From Heterobilharzia americana (lineage: Eukaryota > Platyhelminthes > Trematoda > Strigeidida > Schistosomatidae), in assembly GCA_944470555.2 (NCBI GenBank), contig OX104134.1, positions 72,720,678 through 72,784,677 on the forward strand: DNA of 64,000 bases. The letters run 5' to 3'. Shown in pieces: positions 38,535 to 49,759 of the stretch. The notes under the pieces were generated by a model that searched no databases, was not told the origin of the DNA, and worked only from the letters and a program-made list of their open reading frames with translations. The translations under genes were made by a program, and so were the position numbers. Each line of letters starts with the position of its first letter. Position 1 is the first letter of the stretch.

Positions 38535-38735
38535 CTGGATTGATTTGATCGACCTCTGTTGTTATATGGGCTCCTATGCGGTTGCCTCGCTACTACCTGG
38601 ATAGTCACTGTTATAACTAACTTGGTTGTAGTACGCGATGAAATCCAAGACGCGGGTGGGTTTCATCCTGTTTGGGACTCGTCAGCCGGATGTACCTTTA
38701 GTGGGAACAACATTAATCATTGCTAATGATCATTG
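38535..38735 (-). repeat. SM-alpha-like SINE with near-canonical hammerhead
   Basis: On the minus strand: 'gttgttcccac', 'aggtacatccgg', CTGACGA, GTCC/GGAT stem II, GAAA, then GTC-TTGGAT, and the SINE tail 'ggagcccatat' near 38565. Invariant core bases are intact. Stem III (CCCACCCGCG) pairs poorly and helix I uses wobble pairs. The left boundary of the tandem duplication (about 38590) falls inside this SINE, so only its hammerhead half is repeated at 40337-40482. Confidence 0.75.
38643..38691 (-). ncRNA. Hammerhead-like ribozyme, weakened stem III
   Basis: Core CTGACGA and GAAA are canonical; stem II is G-T, T-A, C-G, C-G; helix I is ATCCGG with TTGGAT. The inserted or changed bases in stem III leave only about two pairs, so intramolecular activity is doubtful. 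It is duplicated exactly at 40390-40438. Confidence 0.55.
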
Positions 38736-38849
38736 GATTAGTCTACTCCAAATCCAGTTTCATTCCTAATCATATTTATATCGGCTTTCATCGTTTCGTC
38801 CTTTAAATTATAAACAGACTATCCAAAACCTCTACAGTTTTACTATACA

Positions 38850-39300
38850 GGGAAGGCACCTCAAAGACACTACATTGGATTCTTAGTAAGGCTGGGATTG
38901 GAATGGCAATTAGACCTACGAACTCAACTAGAAATAAGCCTTTTCAACTGAAAAATCCGACTGATACAACTAGGTAGAGTATTGTAGTTTATTTAACCCA
39001 TTAAAACAATTTCGAGGTCACATAGGTAAGTCAAAGTAGTTTAACAGGGTCAATTAGGCTATCCGAGTACAAAACGCCTAGCCAAGTCGAAATTGGTAGG
39101 TTCTAGTAAGGTAAGGAATCCAGAAAATAGCTCAGCCATAGCTATGAGAAGAAATACACGCAACCACATAATAGGATGTAACACAGTGACAACCTACTTG
39201 GTTGTAGATAGCAGGAGAAATCCAGGACACGAGTTTGAAAACAACTGAGAATTTCAAGCATATCCATAAATAGTAATAGAGTAATAACCAAATCCTTGTT
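38850..39300 (+). pseudogene. Penelope-like element, GIY-YIG region
   Basis: In shifting frames the segment reads AGIGMAIRPTNSTRNKPFQL then KNPTDTTR, the PLE linker before the endonuclease, matching 18930-19000 closely. Next come SIVYLTH (expected 'VY.IPC.DC'), GSIRLSEYKT (expected 'R..EH') and NSSAIAMRRNTRNHI (compare NSAIALREVIHNH at 19160). Catalytic GIY/YIG motifs are not intact, and stops are frequent. The RT portion is absent, so the copy is 5'-truncated. Confidence 0.7.
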
Positions 39301-39319
39301 TATCAAATCCACACGAAAT

Positions 39320-39602
39320 ATATGCAACAGGAATGACTCAACACCTGTTTCGGATATGTGGAAAGTCGTACTACCTATATCACAAAGGAGACAAGAAAAT
39401 GAGAACTATGTAAACCATGTCTCGAAGTTGTGTCATTATCTTGATATATGACTATAGACAAGAGATTGTGTCCGGAACGTAATCCGGTCAAAAATACCGT
39501 TCCACTGTGTGAAACATCTAATAAATCAACTAAAATGGAAGGGCATTCTGCTACAGTACCCAATTTTTTCATGCAGTGTTCATACGTTGTACGAACACAC
39601 AT
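39320..39602 (-). pseudogene. PLE-related repeat, inverted segment
   Basis: The minus-strand frame 39375-39602 reads LAECPSILVDLLD-like text (TVAECPSILVDLLDVSHSGT) and TGLRSGHNLLSIV, matching the start of the plus-strand PLE frame at 8990 (LAECNYIFIDLLDILHSVTV, TGLRFGHNLLAMV). On the plus strand, 39325-39460 carries CNRNDSTPVSDMWKVVLP, matching the 6927-7184 frame. This short segment therefore combines pieces seen in opposite orientations elsewhere. Confidence 0.5.
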
Positions 39603-40336
39603 CTACATTTCAACTCATGCATTGAAGGAGGAAATCCCTTACTTACTTAAATCAATTTTTAATTTTTTCGATCCTAACCTGCTTTGGTTTGCTCTTCAAC
39701 TTAATATTTAGAGGACTCAGAGTATACGGTAAAGTGTTGCAACTAGTTAGCGGAAAATTCAACCAGGCGGGCATGCCGTCAATAATAGATATGAAATTCA
39801 TACTAGCATCAACATCCTTCAAATACTATTATTTGTTTCCCAAAGCAGTCATATAATGAAACCGAATCAACAAAAAACTGTACTGAATAAGTGATGATTC
39901 GCATTCCAGTATTGTATCAAATGATCATCGGTGTTTCCATCTGTCATATAACTTTGACTGCAAAAAGTGAAAATTAGGAAAAATGGTTCCTTTCAAAAAT
40001 GAAAATTTTTACATATTACTCATTTTCCTATTACCGATGGTAAGAACGCTATAGAAATAAAAAAAAGGAATATTTTAAAACAACCTGTATGTAATTAGCA
40101 GCATCCAGATGTCCACCGGACTGTACACTACAGTTACTGATCTGGTTTTCCCTCCTGACGATTGGAGTAGACATAAATCTTCATACAGTAGGCTGGTTGA
40201 AGCTGTACGACGCCCTCAGACATCTGTTCACATGGCGATGTATCCTGATCATAATCTGATGTTTTCATAATTTACTTCTCTTTTTACCTCACTACGTCTT
40301 ACCCATTTGAACTAATTTATTGTTATAGCCACCTCA

Positions 40337-42081
40337 CTACTACCTGGATAGTCACTGTTATAACTAACTTGGTTGTAGTACGCGATGAAATCCAAGACGC
40401 GGGTGGGTTTCATCCTGTTTGGGACTCGTCAGCCGGATGTACCTTTAGTGGGAACAACATTAATCATTGCTAATGATCATTGGATTAGTCTACTCCAAAT
40501 CCAGTTTCATTCCTAATCATATTTATATCGGCTTTCATCGTTTCGTCCTTTAAATTATAAACAGACTATCCAAAACCTCTACAGTTTTACTATACAGGGA
40601 AGGCACCTCAAAGACACTACATTGGATTCTTAGTAAGGCTGGGATTGGAATGGCAATTAGACCTACGAACTCAACTAGAAATAAGCCTTTTCAACTGAAA
40701 AATCCGACTGATACAACTAGGTAGAGTATTGTAGTTTATTTAACCCATTAAAACAATTTCGAGGTCACATAGGTAAGTCAAAGTAGTTTAACAGGGTCAA
40801 TTAGGCTATCCGAGTACAAAACGCCTAGCCAAGTCGAAATTGGTAGGTTCTAGTAAGGTAAGGAATCCAGAAAATAGCTCAGCCATAGCTATGAGAAGAA
40901 ATACACGCAACCACATAATAGGATGTAACACAGTGACAACCTACTTGGTTGTAGATAGCAGGAGAAATCCAGGACACGAGTTTGAAAACAACTGAGAATT
41001 TCAAGCATATCCATAAATAGTAATAGAGTAATAACCAAATCCTTGTTTATCAAATCCACACGAAATATATGCAACAGGAATGACTCAACACCTGTTTCGG
41101 ATATGTGGAAAGTCGTACTACCTATATCACAAAGGAGACAAGAAAATGAGAACTATGTAAACCATGTCTCGAAGTTGTGTCATTATCTTGATATATGACT
41201 ATAGACAAGAGATTGTGTCCGGAACGTAATCCGGTCAAAAATACCGTTCCACTGTGTGAAACATCTAATAAATCAACTAAAATGGAAGGGCATTCTGCTA
41301 CAGTACCCAATTTTTTCATGCAGTGTTCATACGTTGTACGAACACACATCTACATTTCAACTCATGCATTGAAGGAGGAAATCCCTTACTTACTTAAATC
41401 AATTTTTAATTTTTTCGATCCTAACCTGCTTTGGTTTGCTCTTCAACTTAATATTTAGAGGACTCAGAGTATACGGTAAAGTGTTGCAACTAGTTAGCGG
41501 AAAATTCAACCAGGCGGGCATGCCGTCAATAATAGATATGAAATTCATACTAGCATCAACATCCTTCAAATACTATTATTTGTTTCCCAAAGCAGTCATA
41601 TAATGAAACCGAATCAACAAAAAACTGTACTGAATAAGTGATGATTCGCATTCCAGTATTGTATCAAATGATCATCGGTGTTTCCATCTGTCATATAACT
41701 TTGACTGCAAAAAGTGAAAATTAGGAAAAATGGTTCCTTTCAAAAATGAAAATTTTTACATATTACTCATTTTCCTATTACCGATGGTAAGAACGCTATA
41801 GAAATAAAAAAAAGGAATATTTTAAAACAACCTGTATGTAATTAGCAGCATCCAGATGTCCACCGGACTGTACACTACAGTTACTGATCTGGTTTTCCCT
41901 CCTGACGATTGGAGTAGACATAAATCTTCATACAGTAGGCTGGTTGAAGCTGTACGACGCCCTCAGACATCTGTTCACATGGCGATGTATCCTGATCATA
42001 ATCTGATGTTTTCATAATTTACTTCTCTTTTACCTCACTACGTCTTACCCATTTGAACTAATTTATTGTTATAGCCACCTC
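40337..42081. repeat. Tandem duplication, unit 2
   Basis: Near-identical second unit of the repeat starting at 38590. The only difference I noticed inside the unit is one fewer T in a T-run near 42028 (ctcttttacctc against ctctttttacctc). It includes a second copy of the PLE GIY-YIG segment (40597-41047) and of the minus-strand frame (41122-41349). Confidence 0.95.
40597..41047 (+). pseudogene. Penelope-like GIY-YIG region, duplicate
   Basis: Duplicate of 38850-39300 inside tandem unit 2, with the same stops and frameshifts. It was therefore already dead when duplicated. Confidence 0.7.
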
Positions 42082-42400
42082 AATTTTTCAAAATCATGCA
42101 TATGGTAACTGTAGCTCGGTTTGTAAAACAAGTCTTCCTTATGATTGTAAACTGTGCTGTCATTTTTTGCACACCAGATCTTTCATCTCCATCACTCTGT
42201 ATCAAGGGAAATTACAATTCAAATCCTGGAGCCAACCACATCTGGAAGTTACAGATGTGTTGTTTAGTTAGATGACTCCCAAATAACTTTGAAAAACTGA
42301 TATATCTACACTAGTTTGTACTTTATATCATGCATACAGTGGTTGGTTTTCTTAAAGACTGTATCATATGGGGTGTTTGAACTTATTGTCTTTAATGTTA
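42082..42400. other. No recognised gene
   Basis: AT-rich interval after the duplication; nothing recognised. Confidence 0.4.
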
Positions 42401-42414
42401 TAACTTATGAATCT

Positions 42415-42690
42415 CCTCCGTTAATTGAACGGAACCGATAGTCCATTATTGGTATATGGGCTCCCATGCAGATGTCTCAGTATTGCCAGTATTTTCGGAT
42501 TCGATATCAATTATAGATAGTGGCTAGCAGCGGTATCCAGGACGAGCGTCTCATCCTATTTAGGGCTCGTCAGCCGGGTGTAAATGCTCCTTAACGAGTG
42601 AAATTGTTTGCAATAATACAGGAACCCGGGACTAATCGCTTTAAACGCCAGAGCGTTGTCTACTAGGTGACGATAGCCACTTGTACAAAG
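42415..42690 (-). repeat. SM-alpha-like SINE, near full length, mutated hammerhead
   Basis: The most complete copy. The minus strand has the A-box side 'tagtagacaacgctctggcg', a B-box-like GGGTTCCTGTATT, then 'cacccgg', CTGACGA and GCCC...GGAT. The GAAA box reads GAGA. Then come GTC-CTGGAT, 'gctagcc' and the tail 'gggagcccatatac'. The A-to-G change in GAAA and a mismatch in stem II should abolish cleavage. Confidence 0.8.
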
Positions 42691-42954
42691 GGTATAGAAC
42701 AGTCTTTGGTGTTACATCTGCCTACCATCCAGCTTGCTAGCATATAAGACATGTATTGACCCTCCAGCCGGGTCAGTTTTAGTGTATCTAAAAGCTTTAG
42801 TATGAAAGTTTCGATCGGTAGACTGAAGTATTAGGCTACGTAAAGGAAACAGCTGGTAACCTTCAAGACTGGTTCTAATCGTTGATTATTCCATCTATTA
42901 TGAAGATAACAGCTTAGTCTTAGATAATACAGGGTGAACTTCTTTAATATATAG

Positions 42955-43120
42955 TTGGGAGCACTAGACGGGTTCTGCGCCTAAGTGAGAGTCTGTGGAT
43001 TCGATTTTCGACAAACTCTATGTTTTAAAACCGATGTGCATCTGCTGATATTCTAATCTGATGATGCCTTTTGTCCTTGAGGTGAAATCTGAGTCACTAA
43101 ATTGCAGCACTGAGGGGTGA
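42955..43120 (+). repeat. Possible third SINE family with CTGATGA motif
   Basis: The text has an A-box-like gGGAGCACTAGACGGG and a B-box-like GGATTCGATTTTCG. About 60 bp further it has CTGATGA-tgccttttgtccttgaggt-GAAA. The last part has hammerhead order with a three-pair CCT/AGG stem, but no matching helix I or cleavage site was found. Identity is uncertain. Confidence 0.3.
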
Positions 43121-43124
43121 ACAA

Positions 43125-44590
43125 ATATATTACAAAACTAGTAACTGTAAACTTGAAATCATGCATATGAAGCTATGGAAAGTTTTATCAGTCGACATCA
43201 GCCGTGCTATTTCTGGATTAATTTATCAAAACACATAAACCGTGACATATTTTCTTTTATAAAGGTTTCATGGAGGTGGTACTTATAAAACTCTTAAGGA
43301 ATTCTAATAAGTGGTTAGGAATTCAACTGCATGAAACATGAAGTTACTGGGACTACGCAACACCGACAGCACATACATGCACAGTTCAATTTATGCTACT
43401 TGAAAGTAGTTTGAAATTATTCCTAAAATTATTACGTTGTCATTAAATAGCTGTTCAAAGAAATGACAGTCGCGACAGGTTGATACAAAATCAAACAATA
43501 TTCATTTACTAAGAAAGTATTTCACTGTTTATGAAATAAACTGAGCTATTTCAGACTGTCTGGTCAGATGGGATTTTTATTATCCAAGGGATTTGTGCAT
43601 TCTTAATTAACATTCCGGAAATAAGTGGATAACAATTGACGAATCTAATTTTTGAATGGATTAAAATAAAGTGTTTGGTACTGTTGAGAAATGTATTTTC
43701 CTCTGACAGCAAACATGTAACCTTCCGAAAACTTTGCTTCAAAATTTACATACTGAAGTAGGAAAATATCTTTTCTGAAGGACTGATGTCCATGAGTAAA
43801 CCTAAGTTTTGAATAATAGTGGTAATCGTAACAGTATGATGGCCGTAGTAACCAAAAGGAAAGTAGAATACATATGTACTCGTATTTCTCAGAGGGAGCA
43901 CAAAAGTCTCTGATCTACGTAAACTTACTAGAAATGACGAATAGTGTAGCAGTTTGACACTGTAAATATCGAGACTGTAGAAGAACTAGTACAACAAAAA
44001 TTAGAACCATACACTTCATAGCCATGTGAGATGTTAAATATATAACTATTTGTTAAATCAGCTTTGAAATATATTTGATGTGAATAATCTGCCAGAGAAC
44101 ATAAAAGCCATACTGTATGTTGAAACTGTAGATGATCAGTTAGCATCTACGTAGCTGCAAGTAAGACTGAAGACTAAATGTTGAATGTAGATGGCTTGAG
44201 CAGTATGATGAAAAGAAGAGAGCTACCAAATTATTTCTGCCTTAGGAATGCTGAATATTTTTTCTTGCTGTTCATTAATATCTTTAGAAGGTTGTGAACT
44301 TTATCTGATGACAGTTTTCACCAACATATTATTATTACATCCTCCGCATTATCACAGCTATATATGTATATTACCCATTTTCACCCTCACCAATATAATA
44401 AAATATTCACGTGATTAAAACGTAGTTGCAACTTAAACCTTATTTTTTCTTGTTCATATGAAAAATTCCTGCGTTCACCTCAAAAAACTGTATAGTTGCG
44501 TTGAATCATTTCACATTCTCAATTTGTGCGGTTACCACTAAGCTTTCTCCTCCAAACATGAAATGATATTCTAACTGCCCATGTAACTAG
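43125..44590. other. No recognised gene
   Basis: AT-rich interval with short random frames; nothing recognised. Confidence 0.45.
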
Positions 44591-44604
44591 TTCACTAGTT
44601 ACTA

Positions 44605-47215
44605 GCCGGTACTAAGTCCCGGTAAATAAGGAACGTTCAGCATACAGCTACCGACCCTACCCACAAAACAAACCCAGTCACTAAAGAAACTTCAAAGCAC
44701 AAAAACATCATAAAAAACAAAAACAAACTAACACCTCACTGGAATAGGGGAGACGAAATGACGCCGTTTGGTGAAAGCCTTCGCGAAGCCAATTGGCCAA
44801 TGTGTCTCCTGTTCTCTCGGTGAGAGTGAAAGTAAGAATGGGGACATGGAATGTCCACACCATGTACGAACCTAGCAAAGCTGCCCAGATTGCAAAAGAG
44901 ATGATGAGGGGATATGGCATAGAAGTGCTAGGAATCTGTGAAGAATCTGTGAAAGTAGATGGAATGGAAGTGGACTCTCGAAACTGTCAACTGCAGAGTC
45001 AATGATCTACTCCAATATTGCCACCCAGACGACAACCACGAACACAATGAGATTGTGAATGGCTATCATGATGTCCTCAAGAGCATAGAAGGCTCTCATG
45101 TAGTGGAAACAAGACAAGAAATGGATCTCGATGGACAAATGGAAGCTGATAGAGGAGGGAGAGGAAGATGGTGAAACAGAAGATGCTTCAGTGCAGTGCA
45201 GGGATGAACAACGGAAAGAGGAACTGAACACAACTTATAAAACACTACACTGGACAAAGAAGTGAAGAAGAGTTCGCGAAATAATGAAAGACACTTCAAA
45301 GACTCATTGACAAGTGAAGCACGAAAGGGTGCAGGTAGGAGAGACAGAGACCTGACAACATTATATCAAATAACCAGGTTACTATGTGAGAAGGGACAGA
45401 TCAACTCAGACGAAACCAATGAAAGATGGTGAAGGAGAGCTAGTTGCCACCAAAGAAAGGAGAAACGAAGGAAACAAGGGGTTGACCACTTCAAAAAACT
45501 GCTGAATCAACCACCACCTGCAACTCGTCCAGATATATCACCAGCACAGCACACCTGCCACAGAATTACCAGTGAACACAAACCCTCCGACAAAAGCCAA
45601 AGTGAAGTACACAACTCCATAAAGTTGCTGAAATCCGGGAAAGCAGCAGGACCAGATGGAATTCCTCCAGAAGCACTGAAAACAGACGTAGAGACATCAA
45701 TGGACATGCTCACACCACTATTACAGAAGGTTTGCACTGAAAGGAGGGAAGGTACCTGCCAATAGACTGGAAGAAGGACTACCTTGTCAAACTCCCAAAC
45801 AAGGGAGACCGACGTTTTTGCAAGAACTGGCGCGGAATTATGATCCAGTTTAACCCAAACAAAATATTAAGCCGCATCATTCTGGAGAGACCAAACAATA
45901 CTCTGAATTCAAAATTACGACCGGAACAGGCTGGCTGGCTGGCTGGCTTCAGGAAGAACAAATCATGTGAAGATCAAATTGCAACGCTACTCTACGCATC
46001 ATCATAGAACAGAGCATAGAATGGCAGTCAACTCTCTACCTCAACTTCATCGACTTTGAAAAGGCATTCAACGGCGTTGACCAAGAGGTAATTTTGCAGC
46101 TGCTTCAACACTACGGAGTATCACTAACCTTTATCAACCTCATTCAACAGCTATATGCTATATGGGGCTACATGCCGAGCGATTCACAATGGAAATCTCA
46201 GTGATGCGTTTGAAGTGAAGACAGGGGACAGGAGTAAGACAAGGTTGCCGCCTACTATCAACGATCATCTTCGTGATTGTGGTCGACTTAACTGGACTGG
46301 ATAATGCAACAGACAGCTATGAGGAACGAGATGATGGGCATACGCTGGACCGATGAAAATACCCCAGAGGAAGATTTGGATTTCGCCGATGATGACTTAT
46401 GTCTAATGTCACACATACTCGGAGATGTACAGTGGAATACTATCAAGTTGGAAAAAGAGACAGAGAAGCGAAGGAAGATGGGACTTCAAGTAAATTTAGC
46501 GAAGATGGAGGTGATGGACTTACCCAACCAACAACATCAACAACAAGCACCAATCATTATTAACTGGGGAAGCCTAAAGGAAGTAGTCTCTTTCACCTAC
46601 CTACCTAAGGATCATCGTTTCAACTGGAGGTGGCGGCATAGACGAGGATGTCAAAGCCGGGATCGGAAACACAGCAAGACAGGCCTTCAGTAATCCGAAA
46701 TCAGTTTGGAGATCTACTGCACTCAGCACAAGGAACAAGATCCTTATTTTTAACACCATTGTCAAGTCAGTGCTTTTATATGGTTCGGAAACTTGGCACG
46801 TCACGAAAAGCATTTCCAACATACCACAGACATACATCAACAGCAATCGCTTATGTCCGCTCGATACTGAAGATCGATGAGATGGCCAGAATAATAAGAA
46901 TAAGCAGCAAGGAACTCTAGCCAGGCAATGAACGAACCAACGAACAACCCATCGCTCAACAAATATGCAGTAGAAGAAAGTGGAGATGGTTTGGGCATAC
47001 ACTGAGAAGGCCGACTACGAGCATCACATGCCACGCCTCTCGAGTGGAATCCGAAGAGGAAACGACGGGTTGGGCGTCCCAGTTGAGGGTGACCTAGAGG
47101 AGATGATGTGAGGAAGAAATGAAAGCTTGTGGGTAATAGTGGCGCCAGGTTCAAAAGACTTCAGAAAAGAGACTGCAATGGAGGCGTGCTACTGAAGCCC
47201 TTTGTTCCACTAGGA
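44605..47215 (+). mobile_element. RTE-type non-LTR retrotransposon, defective longer copy
   Basis: The 5' end matches the copy at 30345. Order: endonuclease N terminus (VRMGTWNVHTMYEPSKAAQI, about 44828); a deletion removing the rest of the endonuclease, which joins at about 45110; linker HFKKLLNQPPP (about 45488); RT block LLKSGKAAGPDGIPPEAL (about 45630); PIDWKKDYLVKLPNKGD; EQAGWLAGFRKNKSCEDQIA; motif A LYLNFIDFEKAFNGVD (about 46036); motif B RQGCLLST; motif C LDFADDDLCL (about 46375); SFTYL; and VKSVLLYGSETW (about 46765). The C-terminal 'GHTLRR' block is near 46995. Frameshifts and stops between the blocks make it inactive. Confidence 0.9.
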
Positions 47216-47219
47216 ACCC

Positions 47220-47408
47220 ATGGGGAAAAAAATAATCGAGTCATCATTAGAGAGAAACCAATTTCGTGTTGTTCAGTCTAAAGTGCTGACCGAACTCCAG
47301 AGAACTTCGATTGTTATTAAGTGGTTGGAGGAATCTGCAGGATCCAAATTTTGTGACTTTTGGCACCCACTCGTCACCAAGGAGTATTTGTCACCCGAAT
47401 GGAACTGA
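47220..47408 (+). CDS. Unrecognised 62-residue frame after the RTE 3' end
   Basis: I do not recognise this frame. It starts five bases after the apparent RTE 3' end and reads QSKVLTELQRTSIVIKWLEE followed by FCDFWHPLVTKEYLSPEWN. The composition is protein-like. It could be RTE 3' UTR, a gene exon disturbed by the insertion, or chance. No splice sites were confirmed. Confidence 0.2.
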   Translation: MGKKIIESSLERNQFRVVQSKVLTELQRTSIVIKWLEESAGSKFCDFWHPLVTKEYLSPEWN

Positions 47409-47409
47409 T

Positions 47410-49190
47410 TTCCCCTTTTTGTGTGGTTATTTATCTTTTCTGCTTAATACATCCTACTTCACTTTCCAAGACTGAGTATAACTTACTCAACCTCCTATAC
47501 ATTAACCAATAATAAAAGGTTGAATAAGTGGACCGTTTTTGTCTAATGAGTTCGGTAATTTTTCAGTTCTACCATTTCAGCGTGTTTTTGCGTTAGTTTA
47601 TTCGGTAACATCGATTCTAAACTTGAATTTGATTCTTATTCATAGGCTTTTAAGGTTTAAACAATTCGACACTGTTCAAATGAAGGGAAACACTTTATTC
47701 TTTCATTTCAAAACTGTATAACTTTCTCAAAAGATTAGCACGCTGAAACTATTTGTCTTAAACTAATTACCCGATAATCTGATCATGCTAAAAATTGTTT
47801 GGATTCATTCACAAATAAAAATCAATATATTTCACTAAAGATGCTAGTTTTCTGAACACTTAAATAGCTGTCTGTGAATTCTAATTGTGTATACTGTAAT
47901 TAAACGCATAACTTAGCTGATGACAAAATGACGTGAGCAGTTTCTATCATAAATTATATGTACATATATAGTGTTGGATGTTAGAGCTAAGCCTACTTAA
48001 TTCACTATATATAGCTCATATTTGCAAACAGAGGGTGACAAACAGGTACGCATAGGGATTAGATAATGAATGCTGATGACAGTAAGTTGCTGTGCTCAGA
48101 CTTTGTGCCTAGCAAAGATTTTAGTGATCACTATTCACATTACTGATCCATTGCAGAAACTCAAGAGATATGCTATCCGTTTCCGTCAAATTTTCACCAG
48201 TACTTTCGTACATGAGACAAAAATGCGTCATTATATTTTGATTAATTTATGCATAAATTTCGCTGATGAATTCTGTACTCACATAAATACATACATCTGA
48301 TTTGTTTGAAACTCAACGCACTGTGTGGATAATTTGTGTGTTTAAGTTCTGGATAGAGCAATGAATAAAACTTACAATTACAATTCATTTTTTTCCTGCT
48401 CACTTCTTGAACACCGGTTCTAGTTAATACTGAATGCAGAAATTCATTTATAATTCGATTTCAAAATAAGCACACCGACGTATTAAGAAACTATAATTAG
48501 TCGGATTAAATTTTCAGTCAGTATGCTAAATAAGTAACTGAAAAGTTAGTTAAAAAACCAACTGCTTAGCTATCTGTGAAAGTTAGAAAATAGCTTATAC
48601 TGATTTGCTAGTTTCCTTCAAATCTATCACCACAGTGTTTTTTGTGCAAATGAAGTTGAATACTTCTGTAATAGCTATGATATCAAGAAACTGACAGATA
48701 TGTTAGAAACGTCAACAGTGCAACTTATTTCCTTTTTACAATAACCATATCTACAATCAGCAACACTTGTAATTAGCAATGAGGAAGGGAATTTGTTTCT
48801 AGTCATTACTGAGAAATCATTAAAAAACAATGATCGTGGTGATACTGCCTTCAGTCGTTTGAATATGCCCCACATGTAACAAACAATTAGGCATCCAAGG
48901 ATTAAGTCTGAGTCAATGTCCACTGAAAAATTAAACTGCTTCAGTGGAAGTCGTTTTACTGGACATACATCGACGTCATTATTGCAATATCCTACATAAT
49001 ATCTTCACTAAACTAACATTTTTAAAAGGTCAAGTTTTTTTGTGGAGAGTCGAATGCAGAAAATCTGAAATCCCCTCAGAGATAAATTGTGGACAGTGGT
49101 CATTTCATAATATTGAGTTGCAGATGTTCTCACACCAGGAACGGAATTATCTCTCTACAGATAAAAGAAGATAAAAGTCAATGAGGGGAG
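47410..49190. other. No recognised gene
   Basis: AT-rich interval with frames under 85 residues and no motifs. Confidence 0.45.
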
Positions 49191-49199
49191 AGCGAATAA

Positions 49200-49750
49200 A
49201 AACCTCAAGGTAATAGAAAATATTCAGTCTTTTGAAGCATTTTTAGCCATGTCACCAAGATTCTCCTACCATCGAACCCTATCATCTTCAGAACCCCGAC
49301 CTCCCTCCCTACACGGCTAACGTCAACAGTTAGAGACTTCATGGACTGATGCCAAGTTTCAGTCTGCAGACCCCCCTTCAATTCTTACTAGAATGAACTC
49401 GCTTCAGATAACATTGCACGATGGGGACCAGATATACGTTGCATATGTCCCAACCATCTAGGGCCATCAAGGTTCACAACTTCACCAACTGACTTACCAT
49501 TTTTCTTTAAGACTCTACGCCCCATCTCTACTCTAATGACGTAGTGGTTCTGTGAAGTACGGCCTTTGTTCCGAAGGCAACAGTGCTGGAACACCAGAAT
49601 TTTTCTCATCTCTTCCAGCTCCAACGACCATCTTTCACAGCTATCATGTAGGACAGAGTCATCTAATGTGTAGTTCACTCGATCGTTGGTGTGCAATCGG
49701 ATATCTTGCTGGTTACACAATCTGGGTAAGTTGGCTGAAGTCAATCAAAC
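49200..49750 (-). mobile_element. Non-LTR retroelement C-terminal fragment, antisense
   Basis: The minus-strand frame 49388-49744 reads ELEEMRKILVFQHCCLRN, then RRVLKKNGKSVGEVVNLDGP and RWLGHMQRISGPHRAMLSEA. These are the C-terminal blocks of the same retroelement family as 59700-60600 ('KVEDVRRLQVFDQRCLR', 'KSVDEVMNLHRLR'). Downstream, past a stop (about 49370-49200), it continues with TETWHQSMKSLTVDVSRVG. The 5' part and 3' end are missing. Confidence 0.8.
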
Positions 49751-49759
49751 CTTTTTTTA

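Larger units (their letters stand above)
38590..40336. repeat. Tandem duplication, unit 1 (about 1747 bp)
   Basis: Every stretch I compared recurs 1747 bp downstream with virtually no change, including three identical open frames (for example 39448-39711 and 41195-41458). The unit begins inside an SM-alpha-like SINE, and 'cctc' stands at each junction (about 38585, 40332 and 42078), consistent with microhomology. The content is the SINE hammerhead half, a PLE GIY-YIG segment, and unassigned sequence from about 39720. Confidence 0.95.
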
